A DNA stretch of 9,949 bases from Deltaproteobacteria bacterium. Lineage in GTDB: Bacteria; Desulfobacterota; DSM-4660; Desulfatiglandales; B25-G16. The position numbers and the translations under genes were made by a program. Positions 1 to 5,993 of the stretch are shown here, in pieces (position 1 is the stretch's first letter; every line of letters starts with the position of its first letter). The stretch lies in contig JAGYMO010000353.1 of assembly GCA_018400255.1 (NCBI GenBank), forward strand, positions 1-9,949, given 5' to 3'. The notes beneath the pieces were generated by a model. The model made no database searches and was not told the origin of the DNA. It saw nothing but the letters and a program-made list of their open reading frames with translations.

Positions 1-530
1 CCATCCGCCTTAAAGGTAGTAAGAAAAGTATCATTTATAGAGACACTCAGATCAATTATTCTTGCGAGTGCTGCCTTGTTTATAACAATATCATTGAGGA
101 CTGAAAATACACATTTCTCCTTGCCCATTCTCAAAACCCTTGCCTCAAGCATGAGCCTATTTTCAAATAGTAATTTTTCACCTTCTATAATTTCTTTTAT
201 ATCCTTGTAGAGGTTGGTTAGTGAGACTTCTGTTATAAAGCCGAGGCCTCCTAAATTTACTCCTAAAATAGGAATACCGTATCTTCCTATCTTTCGTGCA
301 GCTCCAAGCAGGGTCCCGTCTCCACCCAATACAACTACGAAATCAACGTCTCCGGGAATGCTGGTATCTTCCTCAAAACATTGGCTCAGAAGGGCTTTTG
401 ATGACATCTCCTCTGTAAAAACCTTCATACCAATTGTCTCAAACCATGCCTTTAACCTGTGACATTCACGCCTCGCATCTTCAAAATCATGTTTGTAAAT
501 AATTCCTACAGATTTAAACCGGACCATCAT
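1..530 (-). CDS. nadK: NAD kinase (ATP/polyP-dependent), 3' end cut off by the window
   Basis: Phosphorylates NAD+ to NADP+ in the cytoplasm and is the only de novo source of NADP(H) in bacteria. I translated it from the minus strand. It has 176 complete codons and runs off the window at base 1, so roughly the last 110 of the usual ~290 residues are missing. Seen directly: the NAD-kinase GGDGT motif at residues 69-73 after a hydrophobic strand, the glycine-rich stretch GVNLGGLGFITE at 90-101, the N-D pair (N146-D147) of the second conserved motif (LNDIVI), and the start of the KADG motif at the edge. Two ATGs lie in tandem (530 and 527), and neither has a clear Shine-Dalgarno. It lies 114 bp downstream of the P-loop kinase gene on the same strand, so it may be co-transcribed or have its own promoter. 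The family assignment is secure. Confidence 0.95.
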   Translation of the reverse strand, partial: MMVRFKSVGIIYKHDFEDARRECHRLKAWFETIGMKVFTEEMSSKALLSQCFEEDTSIPGDVDFVVVLGGDGTLLGAARKIGRYGIPILGVNLGGLGFITEVSLTNLYKDIKEIIEGEKLLFENRLMLEARVLRMGKEKCVFSVLNDIVINKAALARIIDLSVSINDTFLTTFKAD

Positions 531-581
531 ACTTTTTAACCAATTTTTCTTATTTATTCTTGAGGATGGTAGCACAACTGG

Positions 582-596
582 TTATAGTACCTATAA
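582..596. repeat. Short inverted repeat (6-bp arms) upstream of nadK
   Basis: TTATAG and CTATAA form perfect 6-bp arms around a 3-bp centre (TAC), about 50 bp upstream of the nadK start codon. The position would suit an operator or part of a promoter. The arms are short and AT-rich, so chance is a real alternative. No convincing -35/-10 pair could be fixed around it. A TTGAAC hexamer lies about 15 bp further upstream on the minus strand, but its spacing to any -10-like sequence is poor. Confidence 0.2.
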
Positions 597-644
597 GGCC
601 CCACCCTATCGTTCAAATTAATTCCGCTTTCTGTATTCTAAAAT

Positions 645-1253
645 TTATCTTATTTCTTTAGCAATTACGATCCACTCAACTGATAAATCTGATGTTGTAT
701 CAACAATCAAATGCATACTATGTAAAGTGGGGTAAAGGTCTTTAAGCTCATCTAAATTAACTTCTTCAAATCTATTTTTGTTATTTAAATAAGCCTGCTC
801 AGTAAGTGCATTTGATTCATAGTTTTCTTTCGTTCTCTTTGATATTCGACGTAAGGATACCGCCCGTGGACATCTGGTTTCTTGAATGACAAAATCCTTG
901 CCATGCTTTGCCGCTATGCTTGCAGCTCTGTTTCTGAGCGACTGTGTAATAAAGGTAGCGTCTAAGATCAGTCCTTGACGTTTTGCCGCTAGCTCATCGG
1001 CCCTTTTAAACATTTCGTCATAAACAAGTTCTCTTTTTACCATATTAGAGGCTACCTTTTCGTCAAAAATATCCTCATTTTTCAACACATTAATCCTGAT
1101 CATGTCTGTTCTTAATATTTCAAAACCCTTTAGCTCAGCTATCACCTCAGTAGTTTCTGTTTTATAAGAAGCAGGCAGACCGCAAGCAATAAGCAAGGTA
1201 TCTGGATTTAATTCCCTTTGCATAAAATCTAAAAAATTTTCCCTCATAGTCAT
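645..1253 (-). CDS. Small P-loop kinase/ATPase of the AAA_33 (COG0645) type with atypical Walker A
   Basis: A 202-residue predicted nucleotide-binding protein of the zeta-toxin/gluconate-kinase-like P-loop group. Substrate unknown. The Walker A lies at residues 25-32 (GLPASYKT): Lys31 and Thr32 are kept, but the glycine normally before the lysine is Tyr30. Further family marks are RTD-IR after strand 2, a helix with YDEMFKRADELA, then LILDATF (Walker B-like) followed by R-NRAA, and a lid with RRISKR. In many bacteria this domain is the C-terminal half of a ~500-residue protein whose N-terminal half is the APH-like domain. Here that half is the separate gene immediately upstream, 92 bp away. 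I chose ATG 1253 over TTG 1265 because GGA at 1261-1263 sits seven bases before it. A third in-frame ATG at 1247 lacks a ribosome site. The fold assignment is good; the function is not known. Confidence 0.85.
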   Translation of the reverse strand: MTMRENFLDFMQRELNPDTLLIACGLPASYKTETTEVIAELKGFEILRTDMIRINVLKNEDIFDEKVASNMVKRELVYDEMFKRADELAAKRQGLILDATFITQSLRNRAASIAAKHGKDFVIQETRCPRAVSLRRISKRTKENYESNALTEQAYLNNKNRFEEVNLDELKDLYPTLHSMHLIVDTTSDLSVEWIVIAKEIR

Positions 1254-1260
1254 TTGATTT

Positions 1261-1263
1261 TCC
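1261..1263 (-). promoter_or_regulatory. Shine-Dalgarno core that decides the P-loop kinase start
   Basis: On the minus strand GGA is followed by seven bases and then ATG at 1253-1251. The longer reading from TTG 1265 would place this site inside the coding sequence and has no purine-rich site of its own upstream. The 202-residue form is therefore preferred over the 206-residue one. Confidence 0.5.
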
Positions 1264-1345
1264 AAAATAAAGAAGCACCAGTGAATAAAATATAAGCAGG
1301 TAATAATAGTAATATCTATCTTTCTATATTTTTTAAATCATTCCT

Positions 1346-2344
1346 TTAACCTATATATGATCTGGCTAGCTCAAAATAGTTTTTTGATATTTCTACAGCC
1401 TCCCCCTTTTTTTCTTCGTCAATATTGTCATCATCAAGCTGAAAGCTGTTTACCTTGCCCCTTACATAAGCCCTATAAACTTTATAAAATGTGACCAATG
1501 ATTCTATCTCAGATTCAATACCTGACTTATTATAGAATTGCCAAAGTTTTTTAGAGAATTCATACGCACCATGATACTCGAGATCCATCAAGAGAAAGGA
1601 AATATCACAAACAATATCAGTATATCGAAATCTGTCATTAAACTCAATACAATCAATTATAGGGCTGCCCTCTGTAAGGTAGACATGCTCCATGTGAAGG
1701 TCACCATGACAGTCACGTATTTTTTTTTGCTTGATTCTATCCAGAAAAAGCCCCACATTTGATTTATAATAATTTTCCGTCCATGATAAAATAGAAGAAA
1801 AATCATTTTTTCTAATAGTTTTTCCAATATATTTTTCTGTTTGTGCAAAATTTTCGTCAGTATTAACCCTGAGTAGTTCTGGCTCCCCATATTTGCTTAT
1901 TTCACTTGAATATCGAGCAGTTGAATGAAAATCTGAGAGTACCATGGCAACTTTTTTAAGATGCTCATCTTTAAGTTTCCCTTTGATAAATAGAGACTTC
2001 ATAAGCATTTCATCAGGAAGCCTTTTCATCTTAACCGCATATTCTACAACCCTGCCCTTCCCTTCTCCCATTATATAGTTATTTCCATTATGCCTTATAG
2101 GCAATACATCGATGTACACACCTTTAGATAACCGCCTATTTAAAATAATTTCCTGTTGGCAGTAATACCTTCTTTTCTTTAACGTAGAAAAATCTAAAAA
2201 ACCTAAATTTACCGGCTTTTTTACCTTGTATACAAACTCATCCGCTATAAAAACAAAAGATATGTGTGTCTGAACGACGGATACCTGAGTTGTTTCATCT
2301 GGGAGATTATCCGGCCTCGAAAGATCTGTTATTAAAGAAGACAT
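1346..2344 (-). CDS. Aminoglycoside-phosphotransferase-fold protein (COG2187), probable small-molecule kinase of unknown substrate
   Basis: A 332-residue cytoplasmic protein with the APH/protein-kinase-like fold. Seen: the N-terminal family hallmark VYKVKKPVNLGFLDF at 38-52, with the likely ATP-binding lysines; the catalytic loop CHGDLH at 212-217, with Asp215 as presumed base; and the metal-binding strand IIDCIEFN at 229-236, with Asp231. A conserved ISFLLMDLEYHG helix follows. Members of COG2187 are often fused to a C-terminal COG0645 P-loop kinase. Here the chain ends after the APH part and the partner is the next gene downstream. 'Aminoglycoside' is only a fold name, and nothing here indicates drug resistance. 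The ATG at 2344 is the only usable start, since an in-frame TAG lies six codons upstream. It has no visible Shine-Dalgarno. A sigma-70-like promoter lies at 2416-2444. An A9 run on the coding strand lies just before the catalytic loop. Confidence 0.88.
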   Translation of the reverse strand: MSSLITDLSRPDNLPDETTQVSVVQTHISFVFIADEFVYKVKKPVNLGFLDFSTLKKRRYYCQQEIILNRRLSKGVYIDVLPIRHNGNNYIMGEGKGRVVEYAVKMKRLPDEMLMKSLFIKGKLKDEHLKKVAMVLSDFHSTARYSSEISKYGEPELLRVNTDENFAQTEKYIGKTIRKNDFSSILSWTENYYKSNVGLFLDRIKQKKIRDCHGDLHMEHVYLTEGSPIIDCIEFNDRFRYTDIVCDISFLLMDLEYHGAYEFSKKLWQFYNKSGIESEIESLVTFYKVYRAYVRGKVNSFQLDDDNIDEEKKGEAVEISKNYFELARSYIG

Positions 2345-2415
2345 AAAAAAACCATGTATCTAAGATTGATGAATAAGAACCCTATTTTAGTAATTCTAAT
2401 AAGATGTGCCTATGC

Positions 2416-2444
2416 ATATTAATTTTACATAGCCTGACGGTCAA
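2416..2444 (-). promoter_or_regulatory. Predicted sigma-70 promoter for the kinase gene pair
   Basis: On the minus strand TTGACC (2444-2439, five of six to the -35 consensus) is followed by a 17-bp spacer. The -10 is then TAATAT (2421-2416). Transcription would start near 2409 and give a leader of about 65 bases before the APH-like gene. The optimal spacing and position in the divergent spacer support it. Confidence 0.55.
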
Positions 2445-2525
2445 GGATAAAATAATACTATCTACCCTAAATTTAATAAATTACCTTTGTATCTTTTCTA
2501 TATCATTTCCCAGCGTCAAACAGTG

Positions 2526-2554
2526 TTGACTTTAAGGCCCTGCTCATTTAAATA
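2526..2554 (+). promoter_or_regulatory. Weak candidate promoter for the phosphorylase-mtaD operon
   Basis: TTGACT (2526-2531, five of six) is followed at 17 bp by TAAATA (2549-2554), which is a poor -10. The leader would be about 115 bases. It is offered because it has the best -35 in the rightward direction in this spacer. Other AT-rich hexamers nearby could serve as the -10. Confidence 0.3.
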
Positions 2555-2676
2555 GATAATAACGGCAAAGAATATTCTATATGAACACAAGACTAAGACA
2601 TAAAGAATAAAGGGCATCAGGTTCTGCATTGAGGATTCTTAGAAACTAGTAGCATAACTATAGCTGGTAAAAAGAA

Positions 2677-3489
2677 ATGATCAACGATGTACATGGTATT
2701 GTCGATTTTATAAAAGAGAGGATAAGAGGAAAACCACTTGTTGGAATGGTAACAGGAACAGGGCTTGATTCGGTTGCGAATTTTATAGATATTCGAAAAG
2801 AGATCCCCTACAAAGATATACCTAACTTTCCACAAACTACGGTTCCAGGGCATGGAGGTCTGCTTCGTTACGGCACTATAGATGAGAAAAATATAATAGT
2901 TATGAACGGAAGATTTCATATTTATGAAGGATACACCGTCACTCAGGTTACCTTGCCAATAAGGATTATGGCTTTACTGGGCATTAAATATCTTTTTATC
3001 TCAAGCGCTGCGGGTGGGTTGAACCCTCAGTTCAAACCAGGTGATTTAATGCTGGTGCTGGATCATATTAATTTAACGGGGAATAATCCCTTAATTGGCA
3101 GAAATGAAGAGGACTCTGGGTTGAGATTCCCAGACATGTCTCAGGCCTATGATAGGGGCCTCATATCACTGGCAAGAGAAAATGCCATAAGGCAAGGAAT
3201 CACAATTAACAGCGGCATGTATATCGGCATAACAGGCCCAAGTTTCGAGACACCGGCAGAGACAAGGTTTTTTAGAAACATGGGCTGTGACGCAATAGGC
3301 ATGTCAACCGTTAATGAGGTCATTGAGGCAGCTCATTACGCGCTAAGGGTATTGGCAATTTTAGCTATAACGAATGTGAACCTTCCGGATTGTATGCATC
3401 CCACATCCGTCGAAGAGGTAATGTCCAATGCTGACAAAGCGTCTTCGGAGTTAGCAAGGTTGTTTGCATCAATAATAAAAGGGCTATAA
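2677..3489 (+). CDS. Class II (trimeric-type) purine nucleoside phosphorylase, possibly a 5'-methylthioinosine phosphorylase
   Basis: Cleaves a purine nucleoside with phosphate to the free base and (methylthio)ribose-1-phosphate in the cytoplasm. The 270 residues are full length for the PNP/MTAP family. Aligned by eye to human PNP: phosphate loop GTGL at 27-30 (Thr28 in place of Ser), His59 in VPGHG, GRFHIYEGY at 78-86 with Arg79, SSAAGGLN at 109-116, RFP with Phe151, GPSFE at 187-191 with base-binding Glu191, GMSTV at 208-212, and Asn233 (human Asn243), which favours 6-oxopurines over adenine. At the position of human His257, which holds the ribose 5'-OH, it has Val245, as in MTA phosphorylases. 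STVNEV replaces the usual STVPEV. mtaD follows after two bases, so a role on methylthioinosine is inferred. An in-frame TAA three codons upstream fixes the start at 2677. Family certain, substrate inferred. Confidence 0.92.
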   Translation: MINDVHGIVDFIKERIRGKPLVGMVTGTGLDSVANFIDIRKEIPYKDIPNFPQTTVPGHGGLLRYGTIDEKNIIVMNGRFHIYEGYTVTQVTLPIRIMALLGIKYLFISSAAGGLNPQFKPGDLMLVLDHINLTGNNPLIGRNEEDSGLRFPDMSQAYDRGLISLARENAIRQGITINSGMYIGITGPSFETPAETRFFRNMGCDAIGMSTVNEVIEAAHYALRVLAILAITNVNLPDCMHPTSVEEVMSNADKASSELARLFASIIKGL

Positions 3490-3491
3490 AC

Positions 3492-4811
3492 ATGATTAAA
3501 GCAGATATATTAATACACAATGGAATCATACTAACGATGGATGAAAATTATACAGTTATACCAGACGGGCTTTTATGTATAACAGGGGATAAAATAAGCT
3601 ATATTGGGGAGAAGGATAAAGAGTCAGTTCAGGCAGAAAAAAAGATAGACGCACAGAGGGGCCTCATACTACCCGGACTTATCAATAGTCACACCCATGC
3701 AGCTATGACTCTTTTTAGAGGTTTAGCTGACGATCTTCCACTTATGGAATGGCTCAATGGGTATATTTTTCCAGTTGAAAAAAGGATGGATGAGGATTTC
3801 GTGAGGACAGGTACGCTGCTGGCTTGCACAGAGATGATAATGACAGGCACAACGACATTTTGTGATATGTACTTATTTGAGGAAGAGGTGGCAAAGGCCG
3901 CCAAAGAGTCTGGCATCAGATGTGTAGCCGGTGAAGTGCTTTATGATTTTCCATCGCCGAATTATGGCGATTTAGAGAATGGATTTAGATATACGGAGAA
4001 CTTAATAAACCAATGGAAAAATGATCCTATCATCAAAATAGCGGTGGAACCACACTCTATATTTACCTGCAGCGGAGATCTTTTATCAAGGGCTAACGAA
4101 TTAGCCCTTGAAAGAGGAGTTCCATTAATACTTCATTTGGCCGAGACAAAGCATGAGTTAAAAGAGGTAGAGGCTAAATATAAAAAAAGGCCTGTCCAGT
4201 ATTTAAAGGATTTGGGACTTTTAGGGCCCCATCTCATTTTAGATCACTGCGTCCATATAAATGAACCAGAGATAGAATTGTTGTCGGAAAATAAAGTGAA
4301 TGTCGTTCATAATCCCGAAAGCAACATGAAACTCGCCTCAGGCATCGCCCCAGTGCCTGAAATGATTGCCAGGGGTATAAACGTAGGGCTTGGTACCGAT
4401 GGATGTGCCTCTAACAATAACCTCGATATCTTTGGTGAGATGGATATGGCAGCAAAACTTCATAAGGTAAACAAGCTTGATCCTACTGTTATGAATGCCA
4501 AGGTTGTTATTACTATGGCAACAATCAACGGTGCCAAAGTCCTTGGCCTGGAAAAAAAGATTGGTTCCCTGATAGTTGGGAAAAAGGCAGACATTATAGT
4601 AATTGATTTAAATAAACCCCATCTTACGCCTATATATAATCCTTATTCGCATATTGTGTATGCTGCAAACGGCCATGATGTTAAAGACTCTGTTATAAAT
4701 GGGCGCATTGTCATGGAAAATAGAAGGCTTTTGACCATAGACATGGAAGACGTAATGGAAAAAGCCAGACAGAAGTCTGAGATGGTAAAAAAATGGGTAG
4801 AGAAGGATTGA
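3492..4811 (+). CDS. mtaD: 5-methylthioadenosine/S-adenosylhomocysteine deaminase
   Basis: A cytosolic metal-dependent amidohydrolase that deaminates 5'-methylthioadenosine to methylthioinosine and S-adenosylhomocysteine to S-inosylhomocysteine. The 439 residues match the family. Seen: an N-terminal beta-sandwich strand, then PGLINSHTHAAM with metal ligands His67 and His69, FRGLADDLPLMEWL at 75-88, TTTFCDMY at 120-127, EPHS at 186-189, HLAET with His215 and the catalytic Glu218, His252 in LDHCVH, and GLGTDGCASNNNLD with Asp303. The C-terminal strands IGSLIVGKKADIIVIDL are typical of amidohydrolases. The start at 3492 has AAAAGGG eight bases upstream and lies two bases after the phosphorylase stop, so the two are an operon. 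An 11-bp perfect hairpin lies within codons 199-207. No terminator is evident after the stop. Related chlorohydrolase/guanine deaminase families are less likely because of the GTDG-ASNN-LD signature. Confidence 0.93.
   Translation: MIKADILIHNGIILTMDENYTVIPDGLLCITGDKISYIGEKDKESVQAEKKIDAQRGLILPGLINSHTHAAMTLFRGLADDLPLMEWLNGYIFPVEKRMDEDFVRTGTLLACTEMIMTGTTTFCDMYLFEEEVAKAAKESGIRCVAGEVLYDFPSPNYGDLENGFRYTENLINQWKNDPIIKIAVEPHSIFTCSGDLLSRANELALERGVPLILHLAETKHELKEVEAKYKKRPVQYLKDLGLLGPHLILDHCVHINEPEIELLSENKVNVVHNPESNMKLASGIAPVPEMIARGINVGLGTDGCASNNNLDIFGEMDMAAKLHKVNKLDPTVMNAKVVITMATINGAKVLGLEKKIGSLIVGKKADIIVIDLNKPHLTPIYNPYSHIVYAANGHDVKDSVINGRIVMENRRLLTIDMEDVMEKARQKSEMVKKWVEKD
4086..4111 (+). repeat. Intragenic perfect inverted repeat (11-bp arms, 4-base loop) in mtaD
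   Basis: TCAAGGGCTAA (4086-4096) and TTAGCCCTTGA (4101-4111) are exact reverse complements around a CGAA loop. In mRNA this is a strong, tightly closed stem. It falls in frame over codons 199-207. No T-tract follows, so it does not look like an intrinsic terminator. A purine-rich AGAGGAG sits just downstream at 4114-4120. Confidence 0.75.
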
Positions 4812-4941
4812 CGCTGGTCTATATTTTATCTCTTATGGGGATTTTGAATTCAACATATTATATGCCAAACCACAACAACCCAGGTATTGTAAAAAAACCG
4901 TAATCCCTCCAATGCTAATTAACCATATATTTAAATTTCTC

Positions 4942-4970
4942 TTGACATATGGGATGCATTCTTTTAAATC
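4942..4970 (+). promoter_or_regulatory. Predicted promoter for the GldA/GldG-type ABC operon
   Basis: A perfect -35 TTGACA (4942-4947) is followed by TTAAAT at 16 bp (4964-4969) or TAAATC at 17 bp (4965-4970). Transcription would begin near 4977 and leave a leader of about 77 bases. It lies in the 242-bp gap between mtaD and the ATPase gene, which otherwise contains no ORF with a ribosome site. Confidence 0.45.
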
Positions 4971-4977
4971 TTGTCCC

Positions 4978-4989
4978 TTGAAATTTCAA
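4978..4989. promoter_or_regulatory. 12-bp perfect palindrome at the predicted start site (possible operator)
   Basis: TTGAAATTTCAA is self-complementary over all 12 bases and lies immediately downstream of the predicted -10. That is a common place for a repressor site. It is AT-rich and no regulator is encoded nearby, so its function is unproven. Confidence 0.3.
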
Positions 4990-5053
4990 AAACCATTATT
5001 TTTAAAAACCGTAACCTTGGTTTATGTTAATGTTATACTTATAGGGGCTGAAC

Positions 5054-5989
5054 ATGATCCATGTTGAAAACCTTACTAAATATTATAAGGATCTCTGTGC
5101 AGTAGATCAGATAAACCTTACTATCCAAAAAGGCGGCATAGTAGGGTTCCTTGGGCCAAATGGCGCCGGCAAGACTACAACCATGAGGATGCTTACAGGA
5201 TTTTTAACGCCTTCATCCGGCACCATACACATCAAGGGGCTTAATATAAGCGAAAATTTGCTCGATATAAAAAGATTATTAGGCTACCTTCCTGAATCCG
5301 CCCCTCTTTATAAAGACATGATGGTTTACGATTATTTAAATTACGTCGCGGATATTAGAAATATAGATAGCAAGGGTAAAATTTCAGCTATCCGTGATCT
5401 TGCCGACCTTTGTGGAATACGAGAGGTTATGCACAAGCCAATCGATGAACTTTCAAGGGGTTACAGGCAGAGGGTTGGCCTTGCGCATGCAATGATGGGA
5501 GATCCTGAGATACTCATATTAGATGAGCCCACCTCCGGCCTTGACCCTAATCAAATCGTTGATATAAGGGAAATAATCAGACAGATAGGCAAGGAAAAGA
5601 CGATTATTCTCTCAACCCATATCCTGAGTGAGGCTGAAGCCACATGTGACAGAGTTGTAATCATTAATGAGGGAAAAATTGTTGCAGATGGTACGGTGGA
5701 GTCCCTTAAGGATTTTACGAGTTTGGAAAATTATATCAATATATCCTTAAAGAATACTGATTTCGAGACCGTGAAAAGGGAATTAGGGACTCTTAGCGCA
5801 ATAGAAAATATAGTCTTGGCGGGTCAAGACGGCGAAAACCTGAATGTAAGGCTAAAGTTTAGCTCATCTTATGACCCGAGAGAGGAAGTATATATGAAGA
5901 TTAGACAAACAGATTGGATTTTACTAGGGTTTCAGCGAGAAATAAAAAGTCTTGAAAATATTTTTCGAGAGATTACAAGGGGAGACTAA
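5054..5989 (+). CDS. ABC transporter ATP-binding protein (GldA/COG1131 type)
   Basis: The 311-residue nucleotide-binding subunit of an export-type ABC system, which powers the permease encoded next. Motifs in order: Walker A GPNGAGKT at 34-41, a Q-loop region LGYLPESAPLY at 76-86 (Glu rather than Gln, as in the GldA-like subgroup), signature LSRGYRQR at 133-140, Walker B ILILDEPT at 153-160 with catalytic Glu158, D-loop SGLD at 161-164, and switch His189 in STHILSEAE. Residues ~225-311 form the C-terminal extension seen in COG1131/GldA-type ATPases, ending in SLENIFREITRG. AGGGG at 5043-5047 precedes the ATG by six bases. The permease starts four bases after the stop. GldA is named after Bacteroidetes gliding, but the same ATPase-permease-GldG module is widespread in non-gliding bacteria, so motility should not be inferred. 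Substrate unknown. Confidence 0.93.
   Translation: MIHVENLTKYYKDLCAVDQINLTIQKGGIVGFLGPNGAGKTTTMRMLTGFLTPSSGTIHIKGLNISENLLDIKRLLGYLPESAPLYKDMMVYDYLNYVADIRNIDSKGKISAIRDLADLCGIREVMHKPIDELSRGYRQRVGLAHAMMGDPEILILDEPTSGLDPNQIVDIREIIRQIGKEKTIILSTHILSEAEATCDRVVIINEGKIVADGTVESLKDFTSLENYINISLKNTDFETVKRELGTLSAIENIVLAGQDGENLNVRLKFSSSYDPREEVYMKIRQTDWILLGFQREIKSLENIFREITRGD
5977..5984 (+). promoter_or_regulatory. Strong Shine-Dalgarno that fixes the permease start
   Basis: AAGGGGAG lies nine bases before ATG 5994. This favours a 233-residue permease over the longer in-frame reading from TTG 5952, which would overlap the ATPase by 38 bases and has no ribosome site. The site itself lies inside the last codons of the ATPase gene, consistent with coupled translation. 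Confidence 0.75.
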
Positions 5990-5993
5990 CACA

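Larger units (their letters stand above)
2345..2676. other. Divergent intergenic spacer (332 bp)
   Basis: This spacer separates the leftward kinase genes from the rightward salvage operon. It is AT-rich and holds one well-formed leftward promoter and one weaker rightward candidate. I saw no small ORF with a ribosome site and no tRNA. I also saw no recognisable purine or SAM/SAH riboswitch architecture, although folding was not computed. Confidence 0.6.

Noticed and set aside
214..462. 82-codon plus-strand ORF
   Set aside because: It lies antisense within the NAD kinase gene, whose GGDGT and other motifs are read from the opposite strand. It has no ribosome site and a proline/serine-rich, non-protein-like composition.
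1254..1265. TTG start at 1265 for the P-loop kinase
   Set aside because: There is no purine-rich site upstream of it. The GGA used by ATG 1253 would lie inside the coding sequence.
1657..1890. Alternative minus-strand frame inside the APH-like gene
   Set aside because: It is out of frame with the catalytic loop HGDLH and the DCIEFN strand, and has no family resemblance. It is a shadow frame.
1346..2344. Antibiotic (aminoglycoside) resistance gene
   Set aside because: The fold name suggests it, but the sequence matches the COG2187 group (YKVKKPVNLGFLDF, HGDLHMEH, DCIEFN), not known resistance enzymes. There is no mobile-element context.
5031..5039. Extended -10 (TGTTATACT) directly before the ATPase gene
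   Set aside because: A start site about seven bases downstream would fall inside the AGGGG ribosome site at 5043-5047 and leave almost no leader, so the upstream TTGACA promoter is preferred.
5952..5993. Longer permease start at TTG 5952
   Set aside because: It overlaps the ATPase and has no ribosome site. ATG 5994 has AAGGGGAG at nine bases, and the protein then begins like other permeases of this family.
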